DNA of 64,000 nucleotides from Sphaerulina vaccinii (Eukaryota > Ascomycota > Dothideomycetes > Mycosphaerellales > Mycosphaerellaceae), in contig JAKUDP010000004.1 in assembly GCA_022570795.1 (NCBI GenBank), positions 2,418,001-2,482,000 on the forward strand. Direction: 5' to 3'. Each line of letters opens with the position of its first letter. Position 1 is the first letter of the stretch. The position numbers were made by a program, and so were the translations under genes. The notes under the pieces are model-generated. The model saw nothing but the letters and a program-made list of their open reading frames with translations, was not told where the DNA came from and searched no databases. Of the stretch, positions 20,472-31,343 are shown piece by piece.

Positions 20472-22547
20472 CTAAGCACCCGGCTTAAGCACGATGAGCC
20501 CAGCCTTCGCTGGGTCCTTCGACAGCTGACCAGCTTTCTTAACCAGTTGGATGAACTCGGCAGTTCGGGTGCCAACTCTGCTCTTGAACTTTGCCACTAG
20601 AGACCCCATGGCTATACCAGCCGCAGGAATGGCGGCGCGCACTTCGTCAAAAGTTGGAAACGGAGTGCCGCTGACAGGTGTCGCAGTGCCACTGGCCGTG
20701 GGCGAACCAGGACGAGAGCCATTGGGAGTAGCTGCTGCAGGGGATCCAGGTGGGCTGTTCTTCAGCTTCAGCTTGATGCGACCAGTGCGAGAGGTATCGG
20801 TGTCGCTACCAGAGCCTGAACCTCCAGCACGAGGAGCCTTCGCTTTGGGAACGCCAGTCGATGATGTGCCTCGTACGGCACTTGGCGCTGCAGATACTGG
20901 ACGTCCGTTGATGCTCTTCACCTTCTTTCGACTTGACTCGTTACCACTAAGGTCTGAGGCGTCAGGCGAGCCGGGTCGCTTCAGATTCGCGCCAAGTCGT
21001 GCCGGATCTCGCTTCTCAAGTCTTCCAGTTGGAGTGTTCGTGCCCTTTGTAGATGCACCAGATTTATCGCCATTAACAGTAGCCTTCTTGGCTTCCTCTG
21101 CTTTCTTGGCCTCTTCAGTCTTCTTGCGTTCCTCTTCTGCCTCTTCTTCAGAGTCCAAAGAGTCGCTGGACTCGGCATATGGATCGCTATCAGAGTCGTC
21201 ACTATACTGACCCTGATGTTCCCTCTTCCTGAGCTGCTTTCGCAACTTCTTTTGTTTCTTCTTCTCTGCCAATCTTTCCAGCTGATCGCGATGATGTTCT
21301 GCTTCCACGTCTTGATCCTCATTCTTGACGCCAGTACCACCCAATCCTGCATCACGCATCTCCAGGTAGATCCTGCGCTCAATTTCATCCCCGTCCTCGC
21401 CGTCTTCACCTTGAAACAGCATACCCTCATCGTCATCCTGGAACTCGTCCTTGACGTCAAGATCAAGCATGTCTCGATCGGCATCAAAGTCTCCACTAGA
21501 CTCTCGTCTTCCACTATCGTCATCACGAGCAGCTCTGAGCGCAGCTATGCGACTTCGCTGCTCCTCTGCACGCGATTGTTCGCCAGCCTTATGTGTACCT
21601 AGCGCCCACCGCCCAGGTGCGTGCTTGGCCAACATGAATTTCTCCACATCGTCGGATGTCATCACATTGACCCTGTTCGTCTGCTGGAATTTGTACCACT
21701 TCTCAATGGGAACCATTTCAAATGTGCCGTCGTTGCTGACAGCCAGCATGATACTCCGCCCTGAGAGAGCTTCCTCGTAGCTGCCCACCCACACATTCTT
21801 GCCCTCGTAATCCTCCAGGTGCCATGACCGCGCCTCCTCATAGCGGAGCTGCGAGCGCTTCTGGCGGACTGGATTACTCTCATCTCTTCCTTCCTCGACC
21901 TTCTTCTGCAGCTTTTTCTTTTGCGGCTTGTGTGAGTCTCCGCCGGTAGGAGCAATCAGCTTCTGATTCTCCTCGCGCTCGGCTTGACGCTCAGCACGAC
22001 GCGCATTCATCTGCTCACGTTCCTTGTCATCGGTGCCAGAGCCGCCCTCGGTTGGCTCCAAGGACGCCATGCGGTCTTGCGCATATCGTCGGTGCAGGCG
22101 GGCTGGTCGCGGGAACTGGGTCTGGTCGTAGGGATTCACTTCCATCGGTTGACCGTTATCACCCATCCTACTTTGCAATTTCATCGCGTGATAACGTCGC
22201 CCTTTCTGAAACTCGCCCTTCGTGATCACGATGGGATAGTCGGTGTATGTACTCGGGTCTGGTTCGGTGCTTTGCGCAGCCGGCTGAGGGATGTTGTGCG
22301 TGGAGCCATTGATGGGCTGTTGGTACGAGGCAAGAGGTGGTCCATTGGAGATCTGTGCGGTCCTTACCGCAGGAGCAGCAGCAGGTCGCTGTCCAGCTGC
22401 GACTGGTTTCTTCACCACCTTCCTATTTGATGAAGGTCTGAAGATGTTGACGGGAGCTCTCTTGCGGATGATCGGAGCCGCTGGACCACCTGTCGTGGGC
22501 GTGATGGAGTTGGGGCCTGAAGGCGGCTGCGCGGGCGAGTTGCTCAT
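20472..22547 (-). CDS. TFG1: TFIIF alpha subunit (Tfg1/RAP74)
   Basis: This encodes the large subunit of the general transcription factor TFIIF, which brings RNA polymerase II to the promoter and supports start-site selection and elongation. The 691-residue protein has the RAP74 order: an N-terminal dimerisation region (YTDYPIVITKGEFQKGRRYHAMKLQ, then WHLEDYEGKNVWVGSYEEALSGRSIMLAV and MVPIEKWYKF), a long charged acidic/basic middle with EEEAEEERKK and RLEKRDPARLG, and a C-terminal winged helix (FPTFDEVRAAIPAAGIAMG..FIQLVKKAGQLSKDP) that in other species binds Fcp1 and the polymerase. It is intronless with an unambiguous ATG and is divergently arranged with the nucleotidyltransferase gene. The stop is TAG, directly followed by an ATG opening a second copy of the winged helix. 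Confidence 0.93.
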   Translation of the reverse strand: MSNSPAQPPSGPNSITPTTGGPAAPIIRKRAPVNIFRPSSNRKVVKKPVAAGQRPAAAPAVRTAQISNGPPLASYQQPINGSTHNIPQPAAQSTEPDPSTYTDYPIVITKGEFQKGRRYHAMKLQSRMGDNGQPMEVNPYDQTQFPRPARLHRRYAQDRMASLEPTEGGSGTDDKEREQMNARRAERQAEREENQKLIAPTGGDSHKPQKKKLQKKVEEGRDESNPVRQKRSQLRYEEARSWHLEDYEGKNVWVGSYEEALSGRSIMLAVSNDGTFEMVPIEKWYKFQQTNRVNVMTSDDVEKFMLAKHAPGRWALGTHKAGEQSRAEEQRSRIAALRAARDDDSGRRESSGDFDADRDMLDLDVKDEFQDDDEGMLFQGEDGEDGDEIERRIYLEMRDAGLGGTGVKNEDQDVEAEHHRDQLERLAEKKKQKKLRKQLRKREHQGQYSDDSDSDPYAESSDSLDSEEEAEEERKKTEEAKKAEEAKKATVNGDKSGASTKGTNTPTGRLEKRDPARLGANLKRPGSPDASDLSGNESSRKKVKSINGRPVSAAPSAVRGTSSTGVPKAKAPRAGGSGSGSDTDTSRTGRIKLKLKNSPPGSPAAATPNGSRPGSPTASGTATPVSGTPFPTFDEVRAAIPAAGIAMGSLVAKFKSRVGTRTAEFIQLVKKAGQLSKDPAKAGLIVLKPGA

Positions 22548-23132
22548 CGTGATTGAGGATGGGTGGGAGAGGTTCGATGCTGCGAGTCGCGGATGCTGTG
22601 ATATGCGACGCGACTCATTCGCATGTGGGATAATACTGTATCGTCAATTGCTGAGAGCCAAGAGTGGAAGACTGTCGTGAGAATTCAAGAGGATTTAAGA
22701 AGTGAGATATTGGTTCCTCTGATATCTCGAGGTTGTTGTTATGGACAAGAAGAAGAGGCTATTGTTGCTCTTCTCATTGTCCTTTGTTGGATGCACGTCA
22801 GGCCAGGCAAGAGGGAAGGCTCGAGCGCCGATCCCGCAGAGCCGCAACAGCCAAGAGACGCTAGTATTGCAGCTCTGTCTGCCTGACGCTGTCTTTCGGC
22901 GACAACCTCGTCCAAGACAATATTCACTTCCACTTCCACGCTCGATGGTTGTGCCTGGAACGGTCCTTCACGGCAGGACCGCTGGTGTTACGGCGTTTGT
23001 TTGATGCGATTCACTTCTACGCGTCGGCCTTGAGATGAAAAGCGGCGCTTTTGTTTTCCCCCAAAAGTTCATCTTCTAAGCTACGAGGCTCACCAGCGAC
23101 ACCTTTTGTCTATCCTAGCTGCTTCGACGAAA
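22548..23132. promoter_or_regulatory. Divergent promoter, TFG1 and Cid1-type nucleotidyltransferase
   Basis: The 585 nt between the two ATGs must carry both promoters. It includes a GCGGCGC/TTTTG tract at 23042-23062 near the nucleotidyltransferase leader. I found no TATA box. An 87-codon open frame here (22741-23004) begins with a hydrophobic stretch but shows no conserved pattern, so it is not called. Confidence 0.45.
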
Positions 23133-25694
23133 ATGGACAACACTCAAGAAGACCCTACCGGCGTAGGCTTCGAGGACAAGCTCCGTAGACTGTTGCTCAA
23201 CGGGTCCGTTCCAGACGATGGAGCTGTCGATTCAAGACCACGAGTACGCCTTCCTCCATCGGCATCTGGCTCCAACCATCAGCTGCCGTCACGGCCATCA
23301 CCTGCGCTACCACCACAGCCGCCACTTCGCAATGGCGATCTCAGTCATCAACGCTTGATGAGTGGAGGTTATTCCGCCAGTCCAGGCTCACCACTGAACC
23401 AAGGCTTTCCACCTCCAATGACAGGACCGGTCATGATGGTGCCTGTTATGACCACCCCTAGTCCTCCTATGCCGCCTCCTGGGTTCATGCCGCCATATCT
23501 CAGGCATGCTGGGCCACCTTCCCACGACCAACGTCAATTTGCTCCTGGATACTCAGCTGGACCCCAACCAGACTTTCGCCAGAACAGAGGCGGGCATGCG
23601 GGTCCTCCTAACAGCCAGCGTGGCAACGGACGCGGCAATGGCATGCCACGTCAACAGCGGAACCAGCAGATTCAGCTAGATCCAGATGCCTTCCAGCGAG
23701 GTGGAGCTGTACAAGGCCGAGTGCGACCACAACATGGAACACGTAATCTCTACGACCCCAATGCACGCCATGTTCAGCCGAACTCTGTCAATCGCCCTGT
23801 TGCGCGTCAGAGACAAGCAAAATACCTCGATGATCTGGTGGCAACCCAAGTCTCCACCATTGAGATGAGCCAGTCTGAACGCGATGAGAAAGAGGCATTG
23901 CGACTCGATTTGCAGAAGGTATGCCACAAGGTATGCGCAGAGAAACCTCATCTTCCTAAGATCTCTTTGGAATGCTTCGGCAGCTTCCAATCAGGCTTCG
24001 CAAGCGCAGGTTCAGACATGGATCTCGTGATTGTGGTGCAAGATCAAGGCTCAGCAGATGCCGTCTTCTCACTGCTCGAGGACGATCTGCCTAGATCGCT
24101 GGAAGAAGAACTACTGCGGGTCGGTTTCGGTGCGCGACTCCTCACACGCACCAGAGTGCCGATCATCAAGATCTGCCAAAGCCCTGGTGACAGTTTGCTC
24201 AGCAAGCTCCGTGAGGAACGCGAGAAGTGGGACTTCCAGCCCCACGAGAAGAAGTATCCGCACCTGTACAAGGAAGAAGAGGGCGAAGCTGGCGAAGACG
24301 ACTTGGTGCCGGCGGCGGAAGGTGCAGGTCCTCAGTCACAAGAGAACGGAGCTGTATCGACTGGAGCTGATGGCACTATTGATACGACTAAAGCTGCGGC
24401 CGGCGACTCAGCCGCACCGGTCCCAGCTGCGAAGGCGGATGGTGTGACGGATGGCGTGAAATCAGTCAGACGTGATCAGAAGTCGTGGACACGAGAGCGC
24501 AAGGCTGGACCACTCGATTTCCCTAAGGATGGAATCGGCATTCAATGCGACATCAACTTCTTCAATCCTCTAGGCCTCCACAACACACAGATGCTGCGCT
24601 GCTACTCGAAGTGCGATCCACGTGTCCGGCCTATAGTCCTCTTCATGAAGTCCTGGGCGAAGCAACGTAAGATCAATAGCTCCTACTCTGGCACACTATC
24701 CAGCTACGGGTATGTGCTCATGGTACTCCACTACTTGACGAACGTGGCTCAGCCACCAGTACTGCCGAATCTTCAGATGGCATGGCGACCGCACCCCAAC
24801 TGCACTCCACCTGGCTATACCAGAACAGAGGTCGATGGCTGGGTGATCGACTTCTGGCGCAATGAGGATGAGATCGAAGCTGCACTACGCAACGGACAGA
24901 TGAGCTCAAACTCCGAGTCTATCGGGTCTTTGCTGGCTGGTCTGTTTCAGTACTACTCTTCGATGGGCAACGGACCTCAATTTCGATGGACTCAGCAAGT
25001 GCTGTCACTACGTACGCCTGGCGGGATACTTACCAAAGACGCCAAAGGTTGGGTCAAAGCCACGACCGAGGAAGGCGAAGGCAAGAGAATTCAGCACCGC
25101 TACTTGTTTTGCATCGAAGATCCTTTTGAGCTTAACCACAACGTTGCCAGAACCGTCACCCATAATGGTATCGTGGCCATTCGAGACGAGTTCCGCCGCG
25201 CTTACCGCATCCTCGATTCGGTGGCACTAAACAACCAGATGGATGCAGGCCAGCATATCCGATCCCAAGATGGCGATCTGTTCGACAAGCTGGTTGAGGC
25301 TGACGACGATATGATCGAAGTCGAGAGACGCAATATGGAGATTCTCAGCGTGAACAAGATCGTGCGCAAGGATGAAGAGGAACCAGCTCAGAACAAGGCT
25401 CGCCACGGTGCACGTCGCAAGAATGGTGACGGAGAACAACGAAAAGTCAGTCTGCTTCCGTCGCAGTCCAAACAGCTTGATGTTGCAGACCAGGAAGCAT
25501 TTCCTACCCTTGGCGCAGCCAATGCCAGCTCCAGAAGAAAGAAGAGTTCGAGTGGTACCGCAAGCAACTTCAACGAGATATCGGGCAATCAGGCACAAGA
25601 GTATCTCGAGGAGTTTCGCCGTAAGAAGGTGGAAGAGCAAGCCGAGCGCACTGCGTACGGCGCTGCAGAGGCAGTGCTTGACGGGCTCGACTAA
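23133..25694 (+). CDS. Cid1-family poly(A)/poly(U) nucleotidyltransferase
   Basis: This is a non-canonical nucleotidyltransferase that adds A or U (possibly C/U) to RNA 3' ends, marking transcripts for decay. The protein is 853 residues from the ATG at 23133. A low-complexity Pro/Gly/Arg-rich N-terminus of about 200 residues includes PPP runs and RGG-like segments. The catalytic core has FGSFQSGFASAGSDMDLVIV (about 281-300), giving the GS and the D-x-D pair, and the third aspartate in IQCDINFFNPLGLHN (about 472). The PAP/25A-associated domain follows, with VRPIVLFMKSWAKQRKINSSYSGTLSSYGYVLMVLHYL and GSLLAGLFQYYSS. A nucleotide-recognition tail covers ..EDPFELNHNVARTV. A 70-residue acidic insertion sits between the catalytic strands. 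Among fungal relatives it resembles the Cid1/CutA type rather than Trf4/5. It is unlikely to be mitochondrial. Confidence 0.88.
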   Translation: MDNTQEDPTGVGFEDKLRRLLLNGSVPDDGAVDSRPRVRLPPSASGSNHQLPSRPSPALPPQPPLRNGDLSHQRLMSGGYSASPGSPLNQGFPPPMTGPVMMVPVMTTPSPPMPPPGFMPPYLRHAGPPSHDQRQFAPGYSAGPQPDFRQNRGGHAGPPNSQRGNGRGNGMPRQQRNQQIQLDPDAFQRGGAVQGRVRPQHGTRNLYDPNARHVQPNSVNRPVARQRQAKYLDDLVATQVSTIEMSQSERDEKEALRLDLQKVCHKVCAEKPHLPKISLECFGSFQSGFASAGSDMDLVIVVQDQGSADAVFSLLEDDLPRSLEEELLRVGFGARLLTRTRVPIIKICQSPGDSLLSKLREEREKWDFQPHEKKYPHLYKEEEGEAGEDDLVPAAEGAGPQSQENGAVSTGADGTIDTTKAAAGDSAAPVPAAKADGVTDGVKSVRRDQKSWTRERKAGPLDFPKDGIGIQCDINFFNPLGLHNTQMLRCYSKCDPRVRPIVLFMKSWAKQRKINSSYSGTLSSYGYVLMVLHYLTNVAQPPVLPNLQMAWRPHPNCTPPGYTRTEVDGWVIDFWRNEDEIEAALRNGQMSSNSESIGSLLAGLFQYYSSMGNGPQFRWTQQVLSLRTPGGILTKDAKGWVKATTEEGEGKRIQHRYLFCIEDPFELNHNVARTVTHNGIVAIRDEFRRAYRILDSVALNNQMDAGQHIRSQDGDLFDKLVEADDDMIEVERRNMEILSVNKIVRKDEEEPAQNKARHGARRKNGDGEQRKVSLLPSQSKQLDVADQEAFPTLGAANASSRRKKSSSGTASNFNEISGNQAQEYLEEFRRKKVEEQAERTAYGAAEAVLDGLD

Positions 25695-26472
25695 GAGATT
25701 GCTTCTTCAGATATAGAAGCGGTCCAGAGAGTTCTAATGAAGAGATGACAGTACTTGCATAGTTGCAATCATGCTGGCATATGACGAGCATTGACCAGGA
25801 ACTCTGCTCAATCAGAATGGGCGTGTAAGAAATGCTGGACTGCAAATGTACAGAGTATGTACAGAAAGGAGTCAGCTACAGGACTGATCACTGAGGTGTA
25901 AGTAGTTCCGTTGTACACAGCCAACTTCTCACATGTCCTATCTCACAGATTATCCACCTTGCCACCGACTGCCGTCTTGGAGTTCTTGGTATACTGCCAA
26001 GGTCAGTCGTGCCTTCCTCAATGGGACTGGTGCAATCCTCGCCTTCCACATCCATCGAACCTCGAAGATGACTCCTCAGATGCTTATGCTACAAAGAATC
26101 TGTTATCAGGATGTAGTGACATGCTACTAGCATAGACGTAGAAGTTGCTATGCGCTATGCACGTGTAGTCAGCTTGGCAACGTCCTGGCATGAACCCTTG
26201 AGGCTCGTCGATGCAACCTCATATGCATAGAATATTGGGAAAAGAGTGTCAGGAGGTCTTCAATCACCTCTTTCAGCTACAGAAGGTCGTATCTGCGAGA
26301 TGAGGGCACAATGCCGCCAACATGCCAATTTGATCGTCGGCCACGCGGCTGATAGCAAAGCACATGCATGTCAAGCAGGAGAAGAGTTATATATCATGAC
26401 CATCCAGGTGTCTGGTAGGTCCGAGATATTCTACTGAAACACTCATCACTCTTCTACAGACCTCTCTTCGGT
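25695..26472. other. Intergenic, nucleotidyltransferase to fungalysin
   Basis: This 0.78-kb stretch has no coding feature. A TATA-like TTATATATC lies at 26388-26396, about 80 nt upstream of the fungalysin ATG, and fits a regulated secreted enzyme gene. Confidence 0.45.
26388..26396 (+). promoter_or_regulatory. TATA-like element of the fungalysin gene
   Basis: The 9-nt AT-rich run TTATATATC lies about 80 nt before the ATG. Its position and sequence are consistent with a TATA box; this is a pattern match only. Confidence 0.3.
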
Positions 26473-28464
26473 ATGCGGACCTCAACCGTCGCAGCCCTAT
26501 CGGGCCTGGTTCTCGGACCACTGGCTCATCCTTACCACGATCTTGCGTCATCCTCCGAAGCCCACGCCCACCCACTGTCTAAGCGTCAGGCTGCTGATGC
26601 CCTGGAGCGTTTCCGGCCTCAGCAACGAGCAGTCTATGTTGACGAGACTGGCGCACCAAGTGCCAATGCAGTAGGCATTGCCTCTGTCGGTGGCGGAAGC
26701 CCACTCGAAGCTGCCGAGAACCATGTTCGAAGCATTCATCCAGAGGCCACTTTCCGCAGAGCAGATGACACACATACCAGCAGCAATGGCATCACGCATG
26801 TGTACTTCAAGCAGACTCTAAATGGGCTGGATATCGATGATGCGGACTTCAATGTCAATGTAAGCAAATCACACTTCTCGTGCCAGAGCCTATACTGATT
26901 GCTATCATAGGTTCGCTCTGATGGCACGATCTTCTCCTACGGAGAATCTTTCTATACTGGTCCCCTTCCTGAAGCAGCTCCAGCTCCATCTGCAGTTCTT
27001 GAGCCACAGCCATTGCTCGAGACTGTCGTAGACACTCTTGCACTCCCTATCGAGCCTACTGCTGCCGATATTGTGGTGGAGGAGACTGCCAGATCGTTCA
27101 CTGTTCAAGGTCTAGGCGACGCTGTTGAGTCACCACCAGACGGACAACTAGTCTACTACCGCAACCCATCTGGGGGACTTGTCTCAGCATGGCGATTGGA
27201 GACCGACGTCAAGGACTCCTGGCTTACCACATACGTCGATGCCGAGAACGAGAACAACGTCCTGGCTGTGACCGACTATGTTGCAGACTCAGAGTCCTAC
27301 CAGGTCTTCGAATGGCCACAGAACGATCCTAGAGGTAACAGACGTACCATTGAAGTTAACCCTCGTGATCGCAGGGGAAGTCCTCAAGGCTGGCATCAAG
27401 ATGCCAGTACCATGTACCAAGAAACCCGAGGCAACAACGCCATTGCCCAGCCCAACACCGATGGAGATGCCAACTTCATCGATGAGCCACGCCCTCAAGG
27501 AGGCAGGATCAACAGATACCGAGCAGAGTTCGACGAGACTCTCGAACCAGCCCAGTACATCAACGCATCTGTGATCCAACTCTTCTACACATCCAACTAC
27601 TTCCGCGATGTCCTTTACGTCCTAGGCTTCACCGAAGCAGCCGGAAACTTTCAAACAGACAACTTCGGACGCGGCGGTCGAGGTGATGATTCCGTTATTC
27701 TGAACACTCAGGATGGTTCCGGTACCAACAACGCGAACTTCGCTACTCCACCTGATGGACAAATGGGTAGGATGCGAATGTACAGATTCACACAGTCCAC
27801 ACCGAACAGAGATAGTTCCTTCGAAGCTGGTATCGTCATTCACGAATACACACATGGTCTCACGAACCGTATGACCGGTGGTCCAGCCAACTCTCGCTGC
27901 CTCGCGACCCTCGAATCCGGAGGTATGGGTGAAGGCTGGTCAGACTTCTATGCAACAGCCATTCGTTCCACCCGTCGCGATACCAGGGCTACCAAATACC
28001 CGATTGGTGACTACGCTTTCAACAACCCCAACGGAATCCGCGCCTTCGTATACTCGACAAACATGCAAACGAACCCATACACATACTCCGCCCTCAACAC
28101 CTTGACAAGAGTCCACCAGTTCGGTACAGTGTGGGCTACCATGCTGTATGAGTTGTACTGGAACCTCATTGATGTTCATGGCAACACCAATGATCAGACT
28201 CCTTCTTTAGATCGCAATGGTGTTCCTCGAGATGGAAAGTACTTGGCCATGAAGCTCGTGTTGGATGCTTTGGCTTTCCAACCTTGCAATCCTTCTTTCG
28301 TGCAGGCCAGAGATGCGATCTTGGACGCTGATCGTGCTCTGACGAGAGGACAGAACCTCTGCAGTATCTGGAGGGCGTTTGCAAAGCGTGGTCTTGGAGA
28401 GAATGCGGCGAGAGTTGGAACTGTCTACACTGACGATTTCACTATTCCAGCTGGTGTCTGCTAG
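26473..28464 (+). CDS. Fungalysin (M36) secreted metallopeptidase
   Basis: This zinc metallopeptidase digests extracellular protein, for nutrition or against host defences such as plant chitinases. It has a short signal peptide (about residues 1-18), a KR site at SKRQAAD (about residue 40), and a long propeptide with the ...NGITHVYFKQTLNGLDIDDADFNVN fungalysin/thermolysin propeptide pattern. The catalytic HEYTH motif is at about 440-444, and the third zinc ligand Glu is at about 470 in GGMGEGWSDF. A single 51-nt intron (26860-26910) lies in phase 0 between ADFNVN and VRSDGTIFSYG; it carries GTAAGC and CTATCATAG. The predicted protein is about 646 residues, the usual size. It is a complete gene without visible defects. 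Confidence 0.93.
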
Positions 28465-30458
28465 ATATGTAGTCACTCATAGTGGAAAAGTAAGATATTG
28501 CAGAATTGCTGATACGGTCACCCATCCGAAGCCCATACTCTGTCATCTACTTGTCGTGTATCCATCTACCATCATACAGTGGCTCGTAGTCTGGTACTAG
28601 ATCTTGGTGATACTATGTTCGTTGTTGGTAGAATACCTTGGTCGAGTTCAGGCAACAGCACTCAAGCAAAGGTCGAACCATGATCTTAGCTGAGAGTCAT
28701 CGCTATACCACCAAATCCTGGGCTGTGTCTTCTGGTCGTGCCCGAACACCTGCATACCTGGACATACTGGAGGATCAGTCCCAGGTTTTGTTGACAAGCA
28801 TCGCGGACAAATGCTGCAGCTGTAATAAATGTATCATAAGTCTTACGATAGCATACACGGCTACCTGTATAACAGTCGGCCTTTTTGCAACCCACCTATC
28901 CTGACCTGCGAGAACTTCGCGCGGACTTTCAAAATCGCGGTCGCATTCTGACAGCGCCTGACGGCAGTTCAGCGTGTCTATTTCTCGATGGAACCATGCT
29001 GGACACTTTCGTTTGTATCGATGTAGTTTTCGAGGCCGCTCCTACAAGTCTGGTCCCGCTTGTGGCCGGCCTCAACACATACGAAGTCGTTGACGAATCA
29101 GAAACGAGATGTCGCTAGTACAAGCGGCACCAGCATGTGATAGCGCAGTGAATCCCCACAGTAGCTGTCATCCTATCGGCATAAGCGGAATGATCGCGTG
29201 TTCAAGCAAAACTTGATGGGACGATAGGCCAGGCGCGAAGCAAATGTCGACAAATTTTTCTTACACAGCTGAGCTGAGAGGTAGGGATGGACCAGTTCCC
29301 AGAGAACAGAAAAACTCCACCTGTCCAGATGCATGCGAGTCGCGGAGTCGGCCCAGAGACGTGCAGAGACGCGCGGTTGGTTTGCCGCAAGTGGCGGAAA
29401 TGCATATCTCAGCCACAAGAACGTCAAAATCGACACGTCGCACGTTGTTTGTCGTGTTCTTTGTGCATAGCATACCGGATATAGCATGCATACACTTTTC
29501 AGCGTGCCTCTCCAGTGGTATTGTCGCGTTTGCGGAGTGTTTGACGGCGGCGTTGGTGCTGCGTGGCAAGAGTGTTGCAGAAAATTCGTGAGTCATAGCG
29601 GCCGGGCTGGTAAAGGTAAAGGCGAGCTGTCCAGTGCTGCAAAACAGCCTCAGGAAGCTTATCTCATCGCCGCTGATGCCAGTTCAGCGCGATATCGTGG
29701 ATAAAAGCCGTTGAGCATCCAGCAACGGGTGCATGGAAGAAGACGTCGTCGCCGGCCATAGCAACTGGTATGGGGTGGAATGCAGGAGGTTGTGCGCGAC
29801 GTCAGAGAGGGAGAGAAGAGTGGGCGAAAAGGGGCGCTGGTGCCGGAAGAAACTTTGCAAGATAAGGCCCGTGCTCAAGGCAGCTGGCTATTCGTCCTGC
29901 CCTCTGATATATAAAGAACTCCGCGCTCCCAGCTTTGCGACGGACCTGACCTCTTTCTGGCGCCAAGACTGACGATACCGGCTCATCTCCTCCACCTCCG
30001 CCCGCCGCCGTCACATATCCCCCTCCATAGCAGCCGTACTGAATACCACTATCGACTACAAACAAGTCGCAAGACTCACTTTCCTCAGTTCTTGCTGTTG
30101 CGTCGTCGCGCCATTCACTCTTTCGGAAATTGCGACCGTCAAAGTGAAAGAAGTGCCAAGCTCGGTCACTACTTCAAATACCTTTCTTCGGCCATCAACC
30201 TCTACCTCAACATCGACATTGCCATTACCGACGAGGATCTGCTGGACGGCACCTCGCGCCTTAATCAACCTCACCGCCGCCGCGCATCAGCTCAGACACT
30301 TTGACTAGTCTGCTCTGATCTGAACCGCCGCACACCACTCGACGGCTGCAACCTTCCACACCGATTCCATCTTCCGATCATCGAGCGCATCGCATTCGCG
30401 ACTGCCACCATCAAGCGCATCACTTGAATCAACAGTTCGCGCAACACCCGACGCAAAC
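28465..30458. other. Intergenic, fungalysin to TBP
   Basis: This 2-kb stretch contains the fungalysin 3' end and the TBP promoter. No protein-coding frame is convincing. From about 29.9 kb it carries a TATA element and a CT- and CA-rich leader of the TBP gene. Confidence 0.5.
29908..29915 (+). promoter_or_regulatory. TATA box upstream of the TBP gene
   Basis: TATATAAA is a perfect match to the TATA consensus and sits in a GC-rich neighbourhood about 544 nt before the TBP ATG. If used, it implies a leader of about 500 nt, or a leader intron. No transcription start is visible in the sequence itself. Confidence 0.4.
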
Positions 30459-31343
30459 ATGGAGTCGCAAGCTTACATGACCCACCCGAGCACTGCGGCC
30501 GAGGCCAAGCAGTTCACTGCTCCCTCATCGCTGTCCTTTCCTGGTGCCAACGGCCACCTGACCCCTCCATCGTCCGACGCTGGCCAAACGAGCAAAAACG
30601 GAACGAACGGGCAACAACAGGTCGTTGCGCAAGGCAATGGGGTGACTCCCGCTACGCCAGCCGCTACTCCAGGGCAAGCGAATACGGGTGTCAGTGGCAT
30701 TGTTCCAACGCTGCAGAATATTGTCGCTACAGTGAACTTGGACTGCCGCTTGGATCTCAAGACAATTGCACTCCATGTAAGTCGCTGATGTGGTCACTAA
30801 TTATGCGCCAACATGAGCTCACATGTTCTAGGCACGTAACGCAGAATACAACCCGAAGCGTTTCGCTGCTGTCATCATGCGCATTCGCGAACCCAAGACC
30901 ACGGCACTCATCTTTGCCTCTGGCAAGATGGTCGTGACTGGTGCGAAGTCTGAAGATGACAGCAAACTTGCAAGCCGCAAGTACGCGCGCATCATACAGA
31001 AGCTTGGTTTCAATGCGTATGTCACTCGACAAGCTCATCCGTTGATGGGCCACGCTGACTTCGTCACAGGAAATTCACCGATTTCAAGATCCAGAACATT
31101 GTTGGCTCTTGCGACATCAAGTTCCCTATCCGCTTGGAGGGTCTTGCCAGCCGCCATCACATGTTCTCGTCCTACGAACCCGAACTCTTCCCTGGTCTGA
31201 TCTACCGCATGATGAAGCCGAAGATCGTCCTTCTCATCTTCGTCTCCGGCAAGATAGTCCTCACCGGAGCCAAGGTTCGCGAGGAAATCTACCAGGCCTT
31301 CGAGTTAATCTACCCTGTGCTCTCCGACTTCCGCAAGACCTAA
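30459..31343 (+). CDS. SPT15: TATA-box-binding protein
   Basis: This encodes TBP, which binds promoter DNA for all three nuclear RNA polymerases. The divergent N-terminus (about 1-80) is rich in Thr, Pro, Gly and Gln. The conserved saddle of two repeats begins at SGIVPTLQNIVATVNLDCRLDLK and includes NPKRFAAVIMRIREPKTTALIFASGKMVVTGAKSE, then FKIQNIVGSCDIKFPIRLEGLA and ELFPGLIYRMMKPKIVLLIFVSGKIVLTGAKVREE. Introns are 30777-30831 (55 nt) and 31017-31069 (53 nt); both sit in phase, restoring ALHARNAEYNP and GFNAKFTDFK. The mature protein is 258 residues. The conserved core is intact. Confidence 0.95.

Noticed and set aside
22741..23004. 87-codon frame starting with a hydrophobic stretch (signal-peptide-like)
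   Set aside because: It sits in the divergent promoter between TFG1 and the nucleotidyltransferase and shows no conserved or cysteine pattern after the first 20 residues.
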